This document shows, in pieces, positions 56,038-64,000 of a DNA stretch of 64,000 nucleotides (its first letter is position 1; the number at the start of each line of letters is the position of its first letter). A program made the translations under genes and the position numbers. The DNA lies in contig MESL01000051.1 in assembly GCA_001770955.1 (NCBI GenBank), positions 1-64,000 of the forward strand. The letters are read 5' to 3'. Under the pieces are notes generated by a model. That model was not told the origin of the DNA and did no database searches. It saw only the letters and a program-made list of their open reading frames with translations. This DNA is from Burkholderiales bacterium RIFCSPLOWO2_12_FULL_65_40 (GTDB lineage: Bacteria; Pseudomonadota; Gammaproteobacteria; Burkholderiales; Burkholderiaceae_C).

Positions 56038-59000
56038 ATGACCATCCTATCCAGCGACATCCGCCTGTTAGAGAGCGAGCGCATGACCGACACCACCGAC
56101 GGTGGTGGCCGGCGCACCAGCCGCGTCATTCCCGACGGGGTGGCGGGCAACATCTTCCCCAAAGTCTCGCGGGTCGATTCGGTGTACGGCCGGGTAAACC
56201 TGCGCAAAATCTACCCGCACATCAACACGGCCAATTTGGATGTGTACGCGGGGGCGCACTTCGTCATCACCGACGCGCCCGACAACGACCGCATCAGCGT
56301 GCTGGCCTTCAGCACCGGCAGCGACTTTGACCTGCGCGCTGCCGCGCGCGACCGCATCGAGAGCTATGTGATTGCCGGGCCAGAAAGCCGCATGACGCTG
56401 TACGGGCGCCAGCTCAAAGAGGCGCAGGCCATCCTGGCGTACCAGCGCGAAGAAGAGCCATTGCCCGAAATTGGCGACGTGTACGCCATCAGCAACGAGG
56501 TGGGCGGGGTGACCACCGCGCAGCAGTTTGTGCGGGTGCAGGACGTGACGCACGAGGTGCGCACGTTTCAGGACGACAGCTCCAACGAATACCGACGCCG
56601 TGTGGTCACTCTCAAAATCGGCTCGCGCCTGCGTCACGAGTTTGCTGGCATTCCTTCTCCCAGCCGCTTTGCATCAGTGTCTGCCAGCGCTGCGGGCAGG
56701 CTGCGCACCACCACCGTGGCCGATGCTGCGCGCTACTACGGCATTCAGCCGCTGTCTGCTGCGGTGTCGTCGGGCGCGCTGGAGCTGTCGGTGGCATCGG
56801 TGTACGCCCCCATCGTGCCCACCACGCAGCGCGAAACGGCTCTCAGCCTGGCCAGTGTGGCGGGGGCTGCATTCGGGCTGGATTGCGCAACTGTCGCCGT
56901 GAACGAGCCAACCTACAGCCGTGCCACTGGCGCAACCAATTTTGTGTACCGCACGGCGCTGCCCATCAAGCCCGGCACGCTGGTGATTTCTGACGGGTAT
57001 CTCAGCACAGACAACGGGGCTGGTGTGATGGTCGTCAACGCACCAAATAATGGATACATCGGTACGGTGGATTACGAATCTGGCACGCTGAGCCTGACCG
57101 CGCGGAACCCCGGCAACTACCCGCCCATGGCCATCAGCTACGTGCCACAAGCCTACGTGTCGCAGGCGGCGCACACGCACGACATACCCGTCACCCTGGC
57201 CACGCGCGGCACGGTGTACGCCGTGCCCCTGTTGCCGCTTCCCGCACCGGGCACGCTGATTGTGGACTTTCGCGCGCTGGGCAAGTGGTACCGCCTGCGC
57301 GACAACGGCGCTGGCGAGCTGGTGGGGGGCGATGCGCAGTACGGCACGGGCACGGTGGATTACGTCACCGGCGGCGCCACCATCACCCTGGGGGCTTTGC
57401 CCGACGTCGGCAGCAGCGTGCTGCTGTCGTGGGGTAGCCCAACGCACTATCAAATTCTGGCGGCCACGCCAGCGTCCAGCATTGACATTGTGCTGGCGTC
57501 TGCGCCCATCAAGCCCGGCACCGTGGTACTGACGTGGATGGATGGCGCCACTGCGCAAACCGCCACCGACAACAGCGCGGGCGCCATCACCGGGCACGCC
57601 ACCGGCACCATTGAGTACCAGACGGGGGCGCTGCATCTGGTCATGTCAAAGCCGGGCGCGGGGGCCTTCAGCATCGCCTACGACAGCGACACGCCGCCCA
57701 CAGTCCAAAGCTCGCACGAATTCGGCGGGGCCATTGCCCCGCACAGCGTACTGGTGACTGGCGTCAACCTCACCCTGCCCGATGGCAGTGCCTACACCGG
57801 GCTCTCCGTCAGAGACAACGGCCTGGGCGAGCTGCGCGTGGGTGGCCCGGCAGGTGACTACATTGCCCTGGGGCAGTACACCACCGCCTATGCGCAGTCG
57901 TTCGGATCTGTGAACTACGACACCGGCGTTGTGACGATGGCCGCTTCCATCCCGCTGCAGCCACTGCGCACCTGGGACGATGTGGCCCACGAGTGGGTTT
58001 ACGCCTCGGTGGCCAACGCCGTGGCGAGCGCGGCCAGCGCCCAATTCACTGCGCTGCCAACCGCCGCCACGCCCGCAGTGGTGCCCCGCACCCAAACGGC
58101 CACGCTGGGCACGGGCGGCACCGGCCTAGCGCTGAAGCTGGGCACGACCACGCCCATCACCATCGTGCCAGGCTCGGTGTTGTTCACGGCGTTCGGCAAG
58201 CGGTATATCGACCGCAACGGCACCGTGTACACCGATGTTTCGGCCACCACCGGCTCGGGCACGGCGGTGGGCAGCATCAGCTACGCCACCGGCGAAATCA
58301 CCCTGAGCGACTACCCGGCCGCCACTGCTGCCAATTTATCAATCATCGCCGCCCTGGGCCGCAAGGGCGACTACACCGCCACCAGCGTGGCATTCCGCAC
58401 GGCGGGCAGCCCCATTCGCCCGGCCAGTCTGTATGTGCAAGTGACGGCCCTTGATGGCGAGTTGCTGGTGGGGACGGCGGACCAAAGCGGCATCATCACC
58501 GGCGGCATGACGGGCGAGGTGGAGCAGACCATGGGCGTGGTCAACGTCGAATTTTCCAAGCCCGTGCTGCCAGGCACGCTGCGCTACAGCGCGGTGGTGC
58601 TGAGCAACCTGCCGCTGGATGCGGAGATTCTGGGCCTTGATCCCGTGCGCCTGCCCAGTGATGGCCGTGTGCCCATCTTCCGCCCGGCCGATGTGACGGT
58701 GATCCATCACACCGACATTTACAACGCGGGCACGCCCGCAGCGGGCGGCACTATCAACGTGGGGCGCACGGACCTGTCTGCCCTGTGGCTCGAAGACGCG
58801 AACAAAAAGAAGCTGGCCGCAGGCATGTACGCCGTAGACCTGGCCGCAGGCACCGCCACCATGGCCGCAGACCTGAGCCTGACGGGCTACGTGCCGCCCA
58901 TCCTGGCCAAGCACCGCATTGAAGAAATGGGGCTGCTGAGCGATGTGCAGATCAACGGGCAGCTGACGCTGACCGCGCCGCTGCTGCGCAGCTTTCCGGC

Positions 59001-59475
59001 GGGCAGCCAGCTCAGCAGCGCGCTGCTGTATGGCGACCTGCAGGCCCGCGTCACCAACGTGTTCGACCAGCAGACATGGACGGGCGTGTGGCAAAGCACG
59101 CGCATCGGGGATGGCGCCACCGCGCAATACAACGATGTGGACTACCCCATCGAGGTGACGAACGACGGCGCCATCACCGAGCGCTGGCGCTTGAACTTCA
59201 CCAGCACCACCAGTTTTCAAGTCATCGGCGAAAACCTGGGCGTCATTGGCACTGGCACCACGGGCGCAGACCTTCAGATCGTCAACCCGCTGACCGGCCT
59301 GCCTTACTTCACTTTGCGCGCCGCAGGCTTTGGCCTGGGCTGGCCGGTGGGCGGAAACCTGCGCCTGGACACCATCGCCGCCGCCCCGCCCACCTGGCTT
59401 GCGCGCTGCGTGCTCCCCGGCGCGGCCCTCACCGGCGACAGCTTTGACGCGCAGCTGCGCGGCGATGTGGACTAA
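56038..59475 (+). CDS. Large modular beta-rich tail-tip protein (1145 residues)
   Basis: The N-terminal 200 residues (VSRVDSVYGRVNLRKIYPHI, LDVYAGAHFVITDAPDNDRI, RMTLYGRQLKEAQAILAYQR) look like a folded assembly domain. Residues about 300-860 consist of six related modules of roughly 65-95 residues, each ending in a '(G-x-V-x-Y-x-(T/S)G-x-(I/L/V)-T-(L/M))' phrase: GTVDYESGTLSLT, GTVDYVTGGATITL, GTIEYQTGALHLVM, GSVNYDTGVVTMAA, GSISYATGEITLSD and GEVEQTMGVVNVEF. The last 250 residues (DVTVIHHTDIYNAGTPAAGG, EEMGLLSDVQINGQLTLTAP) form a different domain. It is most likely a tail fibre or tip shaft; no named family recognised. Confidence 0.7.
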   Translation: MTILSSDIRLLESERMTDTTDGGGRRTSRVIPDGVAGNIFPKVSRVDSVYGRVNLRKIYPHINTANLDVYAGAHFVITDAPDNDRISVLAFSTGSDFDLRAAARDRIESYVIAGPESRMTLYGRQLKEAQAILAYQREEEPLPEIGDVYAISNEVGGVTTAQQFVRVQDVTHEVRTFQDDSSNEYRRRVVTLKIGSRLRHEFAGIPSPSRFASVSASAAGRLRTTTVADAARYYGIQPLSAAVSSGALELSVASVYAPIVPTTQRETALSLASVAGAAFGLDCATVAVNEPTYSRATGATNFVYRTALPIKPGTLVISDGYLSTDNGAGVMVVNAPNNGYIGTVDYESGTLSLTARNPGNYPPMAISYVPQAYVSQAAHTHDIPVTLATRGTVYAVPLLPLPAPGTLIVDFRALGKWYRLRDNGAGELVGGDAQYGTGTVDYVTGGATITLGALPDVGSSVLLSWGSPTHYQILAATPASSIDIVLASAPIKPGTVVLTWMDGATAQTATDNSAGAITGHATGTIEYQTGALHLVMSKPGAGAFSIAYDSDTPPTVQSSHEFGGAIAPHSVLVTGVNLTLPDGSAYTGLSVRDNGLGELRVGGPAGDYIALGQYTTAYAQSFGSVNYDTGVVTMAASIPLQPLRTWDDVAHEWVYASVANAVASAASAQFTALPTAATPAVVPRTQTATLGTGGTGLALKLGTTTPITIVPGSVLFTAFGKRYIDRNGTVYTDVSATTGSGTAVGSISYATGEITLSDYPAATAANLSIIAALGRKGDYTATSVAFRTAGSPIRPASLYVQVTALDGELLVGTADQSGIITGGMTGEVEQTMGVVNVEFSKPVLPGTLRYSAVVLSNLPLDAEILGLDPVRLPSDGRVPIFRPADVTVIHHTDIYNAGTPAAGGTINVGRTDLSALWLEDANKKKLAAGMYAVDLAAGTATMAADLSLTGYVPPILAKHRIEEMGLLSDVQINGQLTLTAPLLRSFPAGSQLSSALLYGDLQARVTNVFDQQTWTGVWQSTRIGDGATAQYNDVDYPIEVTNDGAITERWRLNFTSTTSFQVIGENLGVIGTGTTGADLQIVNPLTGLPYFTLRAAGFGLGWPVGGNLRLDTIAAAPPTWLARCVLPGAALTGDSFDAQLRGDVD

Positions 59476-59496
59476 CTCAACAAGGACACCAGCACC

Positions 59497-59910
59497 ATGA
59501 TTTTGCGACTCATCCCCGCGCTGCGCAGCGCCATTGCCGACCTGTGGATTTCGTACTTTGACGCGGGCACTGGCCCCGCCATCATCGAGTTCTACACCGG
59601 CGCCATCCCCACGGCCCTGGGCGATGCCCTGACCGACCAAGTGAAGCTGGGCACGCTCACCTGTAGCGACCCTGCTGCGACCCAGACAGCGGGCGTCATT
59701 ACCTTCGGCGCCATTACCCAAGACAGCGCCGCAGACGCCAGCGGCACCGCCTCATGGGCCTACATCAAAGACAGCGCGGGCGCCATCGTCAACGCGGTGG
59801 ATGTGACGGACGCCGCTGGCGACGGCCTCATCAAAGTCAACACCACCACCATCGTGGCCGGTGGCCCCATAGCAATTACCTCGCTCACGATCACCGTGGG
59901 CGGGGCGTAA
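59497..59910 (+). CDS. Small tail-associated protein
   Basis: 137 residues: MILRLIPALRSAIADLWISY then FDAGTGPAIIEFYTGAIPTA, TFGAITQDSAADASGTASWA and DAAGDGLIKVNTTTIVAGGP. The 'G-x-(A/G)-x-(I/L)-x-(F/I)-Y-(T/D)-G-x-x-P...GT-A-x-(W/F)-x-(R/Y)-(I/V)' pattern is that of a common small phage beta protein at the tail tip. ATG 59497 is 21 bases after the large tail gene. The role is unknown. Confidence 0.68.
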   Translation: MILRLIPALRSAIADLWISYFDAGTGPAIIEFYTGAIPTALGDALTDQVKLGTLTCSDPAATQTAGVITFGAITQDSAADASGTASWAYIKDSAGAIVNAVDVTDAAGDGLIKVNTTTIVAGGPIAITSLTITVGGA

Positions 59911-59921
59911 GGGAGTCAAGC

Positions 59922-60851
59922 ATGACTGTACGCATTTACTACTCCACCGACTCGGGTGCGCCGGTTTATTCCGGCTCTACGGGTGCGTTGATTGCATTGC
60001 TCAAGGCTTGCCTCGTCGATGGCTATGGTGCCAAGGCCGCTGCGGGCTGGACGCAGCCCTTCACCGGCACCGGCCTCGCAGCGTTTCGCCCGGCTGCGGG
60101 CAACCGCCATTACCTGTGGGTTGACGACACAAATGCCACTGCGGCCCGCGTGCGGGGGTTCGAGGAGATGACGGACATCAGCACGGGCACCGGGCCATTC
60201 CCGACCGATGCGCAGCTGAGTGGCGGTTGCTACAACATCAAGTCCAATACTGCTTCGTCTGCTGCCCGCGGGTGGGTTTTGGCGGCAGACGAAAAGCGGT
60301 TTTGGCTTGTCAGTGCACAGGCTGCGGACACCATTGCGGGCTCGGTGGCTGCTGGGTTAGGTATGTTTTTTGGAGACATCCACAGCGCCAAAGCTGGCGA
60401 TGCGTTCCATACATTGCTGATTGCTGGTTCGGGGTCAACTACCAGCACCGCGCAGCTGGGGGCGCTGGTTGCTGCAATGACCTCCAGCGTGCCGGGGCAT
60501 TACATGGCCAGGGGCTATACCCAAGAGGGCACCTCTGTAACGATAGGGAAACACTCCGACCAGGTAAAAAACAGTGCCAGCACTACCATTGGCGCAGGCG
60601 GCGGCGGGTACCCGGACGCCGTGACCGGCGGCATAGGCATTGCGCCTGTTTTTGTGCATGAAAATATCAGTACGGTTACGCGCGGCGTTGTGCCTGGCGC
60701 GTGGTGCCCGACGCACACCTTGCCCGCAAGTCCGGGTGATACTTTCCAGGGAAGCGGGGCGCTAGCAGGCAAAGAATTCTTGCTTGTCGATGTGTCGGCG
60801 GCGGGTGCGCGTGGCCGCATGGCGCTTGAAATCAGCGACACCTGGGGTTGA
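59922..60851 (+). CDS. Hypothetical tail protein, possible receptor-binding or tip component
   Basis: 309 residues: MTVRIYYSTDSGAPVYSGST, GALIALLKACLVDGYGAKAA, AGWTQPFTGTGLAAFRPAAG, HYLWVDDTNATAARVRGFEE. ATG 59922 follows GGGAGTCAAG. The opening (YYSTDSGAPV-x-(S/T)G-x-x-G-x-L-x-x-LL-x-x-(C)LV-x-GYG) is shared by proteins of several siphophages with similar tail ends; the middle is beta-rich. Function not established. Composition slightly more AT-rich than its neighbours, with variable-looking loops, as expected for an exposed protein. Confidence 0.66.
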   Translation: MTVRIYYSTDSGAPVYSGSTGALIALLKACLVDGYGAKAAAGWTQPFTGTGLAAFRPAAGNRHYLWVDDTNATAARVRGFEEMTDISTGTGPFPTDAQLSGGCYNIKSNTASSAARGWVLAADEKRFWLVSAQAADTIAGSVAAGLGMFFGDIHSAKAGDAFHTLLIAGSGSTTSTAQLGALVAAMTSSVPGHYMARGYTQEGTSVTIGKHSDQVKNSASTTIGAGGGGYPDAVTGGIGIAPVFVHENISTVTRGVVPGAWCPTHTLPASPGDTFQGSGALAGKEFLLVDVSAAGARGRMALEISDTWG

Positions 60852-60853
60852 CC

Positions 60854-61234
60854 ATGGCAAACCTTGGTGCAATCGGTGTGGGCGTTGATTTTGGCGCGGT
60901 GTTTTGCCTTTACGACGTCGCGGCAGGCTGGAATATCACCACCAACCCCATCCGCTGCTACGAAATCAACGGCGCTTATCGCGCGCTGCCCAAGCGCGAA
61001 AACTGGAGGATCGTGAGCGGCATCGTGACCGATGCTACCAGCAACCCGGCGGCCCGCGAGGTGCGCGCAATCGACCGCGCCACGGGCGCCATTTTGGGCA
61101 CGACGACCAGCGACGCAGGCACCGGGGCCTATGCCATCGCCGTGCCGGTGGCCAGCGAGGTGCAAGTGGTGTTTCTCGACAACGCTGCGGGTGATGTCGA
61201 GAACGACCTCATTCTGCGGACCTTGCCCGTATGA
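60854..61234 (+). CDS. Small tail protein with carboxypeptidase-regulatory-like fold
   Basis: 126 residues: MANLGAIGVGVDFGAVFCLY, YEINGAYRALPKRENWRIVS, GIVTDATSNPAAREVRAIDR, ATGAILGTTTSDAGTGAYAI and VVFLDNAAGDVENDLILRTL. The part from ISG-like 'GIVTDATSNPA-x-R-x-V...G-x-x-x-G-x-T-x-SD-x-(G)-x-Y-x-I' is the pattern of small beta-sandwich modules (carboxypeptidase-regulatory or transthyretin-like) with the ending 'D-x-NDLI-x-R-x-(L)PV'. It overlaps the following gene, which ends with the same kind of module. Confidence 0.62.
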   Translation: MANLGAIGVGVDFGAVFCLYDVAAGWNITTNPIRCYEINGAYRALPKRENWRIVSGIVTDATSNPAAREVRAIDRATGAILGTTTSDAGTGAYAIAVPVASEVQVVFLDNAAGDVENDLILRTLPV

Positions 61235-61899
61235 GCTACACGCGCCCGCTCGGTAACGCAGCCAACGCGCAGTTCGGCGGGGCCTACACGCGCCCCGCTG
61301 GCAATGCGGCTGACGCGAGCTTTCAGACGGTGCCCACGGGCACTGTCGGCACAGGCGCTGGCACGCTCACATTCACAGGCGCCGCCACCGCTGCCCACGG
61401 TATCACTGGTACAGCAGCCGGTGTGCTGGCCTTTACCGGCGAAGGCGCTGGCGAGCACATCAACCCCAGCGTAGAGGGGGTGGGCGCTGGCACGCTGCCA
61501 TTCACCGGGGCCGCCACCGCCGCCCACGGCATCGCAGGCGCCGCAGCCGGTGCGCTCGCCTTCACCGGATCAGCCGCCGCTGCCCACGGCATTTCCGCCA
61601 CGGGCGCGGGCGCCATCGGCTTCACGGGCGCCTGCGTGGCCTTGCACCTGCGCTACGAAGTGCGGGGCGAGGTGCGCATGGGTGGCATTCTGGTAAACCG
61701 GCGCGTGCGCTGCTACAAGCGCAGCACGGGCGAGCTGACGGGCCAGGCCGACACCGCAGCGGGCCTGTACCGCGTGCACGCAGGCTTTGACGACGCCGAG
61801 GTTTACACCCTTGCCATCCACATGGACGAAGCGGCTACGGACTGGATACCACCCACGGCAAACCGTCTGGTGCCCGTGCTTGCGGATGACACAGCATGA
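61231..61899 (+). CDS. Repeat-containing tail protein (GAGxLxFTG repeats)
   Basis: 222 residues. It opens with two short related units, SYTRPLGNAANAQFGGA and YTRPAGNAADASFQT. Residues about 40-140 hold repeats of 17-20 residues with the consensus G-(T)-(A/G)-A-G-x-L-x-F-T-G-x-(A)-x-A-A-H-G-I: GAGTLTFTGAATAAHGI, AAGVLAFTGEGAGEHI, GAGTLPFTGAATAAHGI, AAGALAFTGSAAAAHGI and GAGAIGFTGACVALHL. The C-terminal 80 residues (RGEVRMGGILVNRRVRCYKR, STGELTGQADTAAGLYRVHA) form a small beta module like that in the gene before. Probably a fibrous or adhesin-like tail part. Confidence 0.66.
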   Translation: MSYTRPLGNAANAQFGGAYTRPAGNAADASFQTVPTGTVGTGAGTLTFTGAATAAHGITGTAAGVLAFTGEGAGEHINPSVEGVGAGTLPFTGAATAAHGIAGAAAGALAFTGSAAAAHGISATGAGAIGFTGACVALHLRYEVRGEVRMGGILVNRRVRCYKRSTGELTGQADTAAGLYRVHAGFDDAEVYTLAIHMDEAATDWIPPTANRLVPVLADDTA

Positions 61900-63566
61900 G
61901 CGCCCAACCCGCCACCGCCGCCATCCTGACCTACGGCCCGCAGGGCACGCAGCAGGCCGCCACGGCTGTGCTGCTGTCATACAGCCCGCCGCCCGCCGCT
62001 GCCCGGCGCGTGGTGGCCACGTTCGGCGCCCCGTGGGGGCAGGCGGCTCCGCAGGCCGTGGAAACGCGCGCCGCAGCCAACCACCCCGACCCGCTCGACA
62101 CCGCCGCCCGCGCCCCCTGGGGCGAAGGCGCACCGGAGCACCGCGAGGCGCGCACCGCCTGGGCGCCGCCCAGCACCATGGACCGAGAGCGCAGCGCCCC
62201 CTGGCAGCAGTTCGCCCGCCGCCTGCAACCGCAAAGCGCCCAGCCCTGGGGCGTGGCCCGCCAGCAAGACGCCGCCGCCCGCGCCCCCTGGGGTCAGTTC
62301 GCGGGCCGCCCGGCGTTGTCTGCCGTGGCCGTGTGGGTGCGCGCGCGGGTGTCAGACCCGCAAGCCACCGCCCCCTGGGGCGAGTACGCCAGCCGCCCCG
62401 TGCTGCTGGTGCGCCCCGTGTGGGCCATGCCCCGCCACGCCGATGCCGAGCGCTGGATTCCGTGGACGCGCTACAGCCGCCCGCTCGATGCGGGCTGGGG
62501 CGTTGTCACCCCACCCGGCGGCCCACCGATTGACGAACACGGAACCGTGCTGGTGCCCGTGCGAAGGGTTTACATGACCACCAACAACCTCACCCTGACC
62601 CGCGTGTCAGACGGCGCCACCATCCCCGCCTACAGCTTCGGCATGAGCCTGGACGCCGATTCGTGGACATGGAGCTGGCAGGCCACGCTGCACGCTACTG
62701 CGCTGCCCCTCATCCAGCCCGGCCCCGGCGGCGACCCGGTGGAAGTGCTGGCCACCGTCAACGGAACGCCTTACCGCCTGTGCGTGGAGCAATACGGCCG
62801 CCAGCGCGAATTTGCCAGCACCCGCATCAGCGTGCGCGGGCGGGGCAGGGCGGCCATCCTCGACGCGCCCTACGCACCCACGCTGAATCATGGCAACACG
62901 GCAAGCCGCACCGCGCAGCAGCTCATGGCAGACGTGCTGACGATCAACGGCGTGGGCATTGGCTGGGATGTGGACTTTGCCCTGACTGACTGGCTGGTGC
63001 CCGGCAACGTGTGGGCGCACCAGGGCAGCTACATCAGCGCCATCCTGGAGATTGCCGCCGCTGCCGGGGGCTACGTGCAACCGCACGACGCCCTGCAAAC
63101 CCTGCGCGTGCTGCCACGCTACCCGGCCGCGCCGTGGCAGTGGCACACCCTCACGCCAGACTTTGAGCTGCCCAGCGCCGTCGTGAGCGTAGAGGGCACC
63201 GAGTGGCAGCGCAAGGCCGCATACAACCGCGTGCACGTCAGCGGCACCACGGCCGGCGTGCTGGGCGAAGTCACCCGGGGCGGCACAGCGGGCAACACCG
63301 TGGCGCCCATGGTCACCGACGCCCTCATTACCCATGCCGACGCCGCCCGCCAGCGCGGCCTGGCCGTGCTGAGCGACACCGGCACCCAGGCCCATATCAG
63401 CCTGCGCCTGCCGGTGCTGGAAGAAACGGGCGTCATCCCGCCCGGCGCGCTGGTGCGCTATGTAGACGGCGCCACCACCCACCTGGGCCTGGTGCGCGCC
63501 ACCAGCCTGGAGTGGAGCGCACCCAAGCTGCGCCAGACCCTGGCCGTTGAAACCCACCCCGCATAA
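61896..63566 (+). CDS. Tail hub-like protein with N-terminal APWG repeats
   Basis: 556 residues. Residues about 40-200 contain a repeated (A/Q/I)PW(G/Q/T) unit every 20-25 residues: APWGQA, APWGEG, APWQQF, QPWGVA, APWGQF, APWGEY and IPWTRY. From about residue 220 the sequence changes: VYMTTNNLTLTRVSDGATIP, SFGMSLDADSWTWSWQATLH, LATVNGTPYRLCVEQYGRQR, SYISAILEIAAAAGGYVQPH, DALQTLRVLPRYPAAPWQWH. This second part matches the general plan of phage baseplate hub proteins (the GMSLDADSW-x-W start and 'I-x-x-I-x-x-AAGG-(Y/F)' core). ATGA overlap with the gene before. Confidence 0.68.
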   Translation: MSAQPATAAILTYGPQGTQQAATAVLLSYSPPPAAARRVVATFGAPWGQAAPQAVETRAAANHPDPLDTAARAPWGEGAPEHREARTAWAPPSTMDRERSAPWQQFARRLQPQSAQPWGVARQQDAAARAPWGQFAGRPALSAVAVWVRARVSDPQATAPWGEYASRPVLLVRPVWAMPRHADAERWIPWTRYSRPLDAGWGVVTPPGGPPIDEHGTVLVPVRRVYMTTNNLTLTRVSDGATIPAYSFGMSLDADSWTWSWQATLHATALPLIQPGPGGDPVEVLATVNGTPYRLCVEQYGRQREFASTRISVRGRGRAAILDAPYAPTLNHGNTASRTAQQLMADVLTINGVGIGWDVDFALTDWLVPGNVWAHQGSYISAILEIAAAAGGYVQPHDALQTLRVLPRYPAAPWQWHTLTPDFELPSAVVSVEGTEWQRKAAYNRVHVSGTTAGVLGEVTRGGTAGNTVAPMVTDALITHADAARQRGLAVLSDTGTQAHISLRLPVLEETGVIPPGALVRYVDGATTHLGLVRATSLEWSAPKLRQTLAVETHPA

Positions 63567-63576
63567 AGGCCGCGCC

Positions 63577-63807
63577 ATGAGCACCCGCAACGTCTACAGG
63601 CAGTTTTTGGACTTGATGCCCCAGCGCCCCCTGCAGGTGGCCACCGTCACCGCCACCAGCGGCGACGCCAGCACCGTCACCCTGCCCGGCGGGGGTGTGC
63701 TGCAGGTGCGCGGCGCCGCCACGGTGGGCGCGCAGGTGTTTGTGCGCGATGGCGTGATAGAGGCCGCGGCGCCCGCGCTGGGCATTGTGCAGATCGAGAT
63801 TGCATAA
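63577..63807 (+). CDS. Small tail-tip protein
   Basis: 76 residues: MSTRNVYRQFLDLMPQRPLQ, VATVTATSGDASTVTLPGGG, VLQVRGAATVGAQVFVRDGV. The pattern (Y-x-x-F-x-x-LMP-x-x-P-L-x-x-G-x-V-x-x-x-x-G-x-x-x-V-x-L-P-G-G-x-(V/L)-x-(V)-x-G-x-(A/S)-V-G-x-x-VFV-x-x-G) is a known small beta-barrel protein next to phage hub genes. The role is unknown. ATG 63577 lies ten bases after the hub-like gene. Confidence 0.72.
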   Translation: MSTRNVYRQFLDLMPQRPLQVATVTATSGDASTVTLPGGGVLQVRGAATVGAQVFVRDGVIEAAAPALGIVQIEIA

Positions 63808-63826
63808 AAACAGAGAGAGGGACCGC

Positions 63827-64000
63827 ATGATCCAGGACGACTACGGCAACCTTGTGGACGGCGCCACCGTCACAACGCTCACGCAGCGGCTCGACCAGGG
63901 CGACCAGCGCATGACGCGCATCGAGGGCAGCATCAGCGAAAACACCCAGCTCACCCAGCAGCTGGCCACCAGCACCGCCGAAATCGTGGAGTTTTTCGCG
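63827..64000 (+). CDS. Start of a small phage protein (58 codons, continues past the window)
   Basis: MIQDDYGNLVDGATVTTLTQ then RLDQGDQRMTRIEGSISENT and QLTQQLATSTAEIVEFFA. ATG 63827 follows GAGAGAGGGACC. The coiled-coil with E-x-x-x-x-x-N-T-x-x-T-x-x-(I/L)-x-x-x-T-x-x-(I/L)-V-(D/E)-F-F is typical of small proteins encoded between the tail-tip and lysis genes, often just before a holin with a membrane helix further on. The end is missing, so a membrane part cannot be checked. Confidence 0.6.
   Translation, partial: MIQDDYGNLVDGATVTTLTQRLDQGDQRMTRIEGSISENTQLTQQLATSTAEIVEFFA

Larger units (their letters stand above)
21615..64000 (+). mobile_element. Temperate siphophage-like prophage (right end outside window)
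   Basis: This continuous block holds integrase, a leftward early operon, repressor/Cro switch, CII-like and replication genes, terminase, head and tail genes in lambda-like order. It starts at the tRNA-Leu(UAA) 3' end. No host-type gene is seen after 21614. All structural genes visible are open and in normal order, so this looks like a complete prophage at least up to the tail; lysis genes and attR are not in view. Confidence 0.92.

Noticed and set aside
21615-64000. CRISPR arrays, rRNA genes or toxin-antitoxin pairs
   Set aside because: No regularly spaced repeats, rRNA-like sequence or recognisable toxin-antitoxin pair was seen.

Overview
The window is GC-rich (visibly well above 60 percent) and looks like a chromosome segment of a Comamonadaceae betaproteobacterium, most like Acidovorax. 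The reasons are the order tig-clpP-clpX-lon followed by a tRNA cluster, the codon bias, the short palindromic repeats built around TAGCGCTTG, and the kinds of housekeeping genes. The genus is an inference; no database search was possible.

Layout. Positions 1-21614 are host chromosome. The left edge is the end of an IS3-family element that has cut a small gene. Then come argP and a LysE-type exporter, an alpha/beta hydrolase with a glycine-zipper-like N-terminus, two secreted Cys-containing proteins, an ANTAR regulator divergent from a branched-chain amino-acid-type binding lipoprotein, sdaA, a gene-free block of about 1 kb made of long palindromic repeats, hpnC, an RND efflux pair with a clear promoter/operator, tRNA-Leu(UAG), the proteostasis cluster tig, clpP, clpX, lon, and a tRNA-Gly/Cys/Gly/Leu(UAA) cluster.

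From the 3' end of tRNA-Leu(UAA) at 21614 to the right edge is a prophage whose right end is outside the window. Left arm: an HNH/AP2 endonuclease and a tyrosine integrase, then a long leftward early operon (36306 down to 23332) of small overlapping genes, including a C5 cytosine methyltransferase, an HD hydrolase, an AlpA-like protein, a DUF2303/YfdQ protein and a duplicated two-gene module. An immunity region lies at 36340-37970: a leftward repressor gene, a rightward Cro/YdaS-like gene, and several operators of the form TCTAGC-N5-GCTAGA at the leftward early promoter and between the two regulators. A secreted DUF4124 protein sits inside it as a likely lysogenic cargo gene.

The rightward part has a CII-like gene, a DUF1376 replication protein, a ParB-domain DNA methyltransferase, and then lambda-like head genes: terminase small and large subunits, a Mor-like activator, gpW, portal, a ClpP-type protease fused to the capsid protein, a DUF2190 decoration protein, head-tail and tail-terminator genes, tail tube and tape measure. 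The tail-tip genes that follow are not lambda-like; they include a 1145-residue modular beta protein and two proteins with striking short repeats. The window ends inside a small gene after the tail module; lysis genes should follow.

Most notable are the operator set of the immunity region with a possibly leaderless cro, two identical 32-bp dyad-bearing repeats downstream of the Mor-like gene, the internal ribosome-binding site in the protease-capsid fusion, the duplicated early module, and a dispersed palindromic repeat that has supplied C-terminal codons to several genes.
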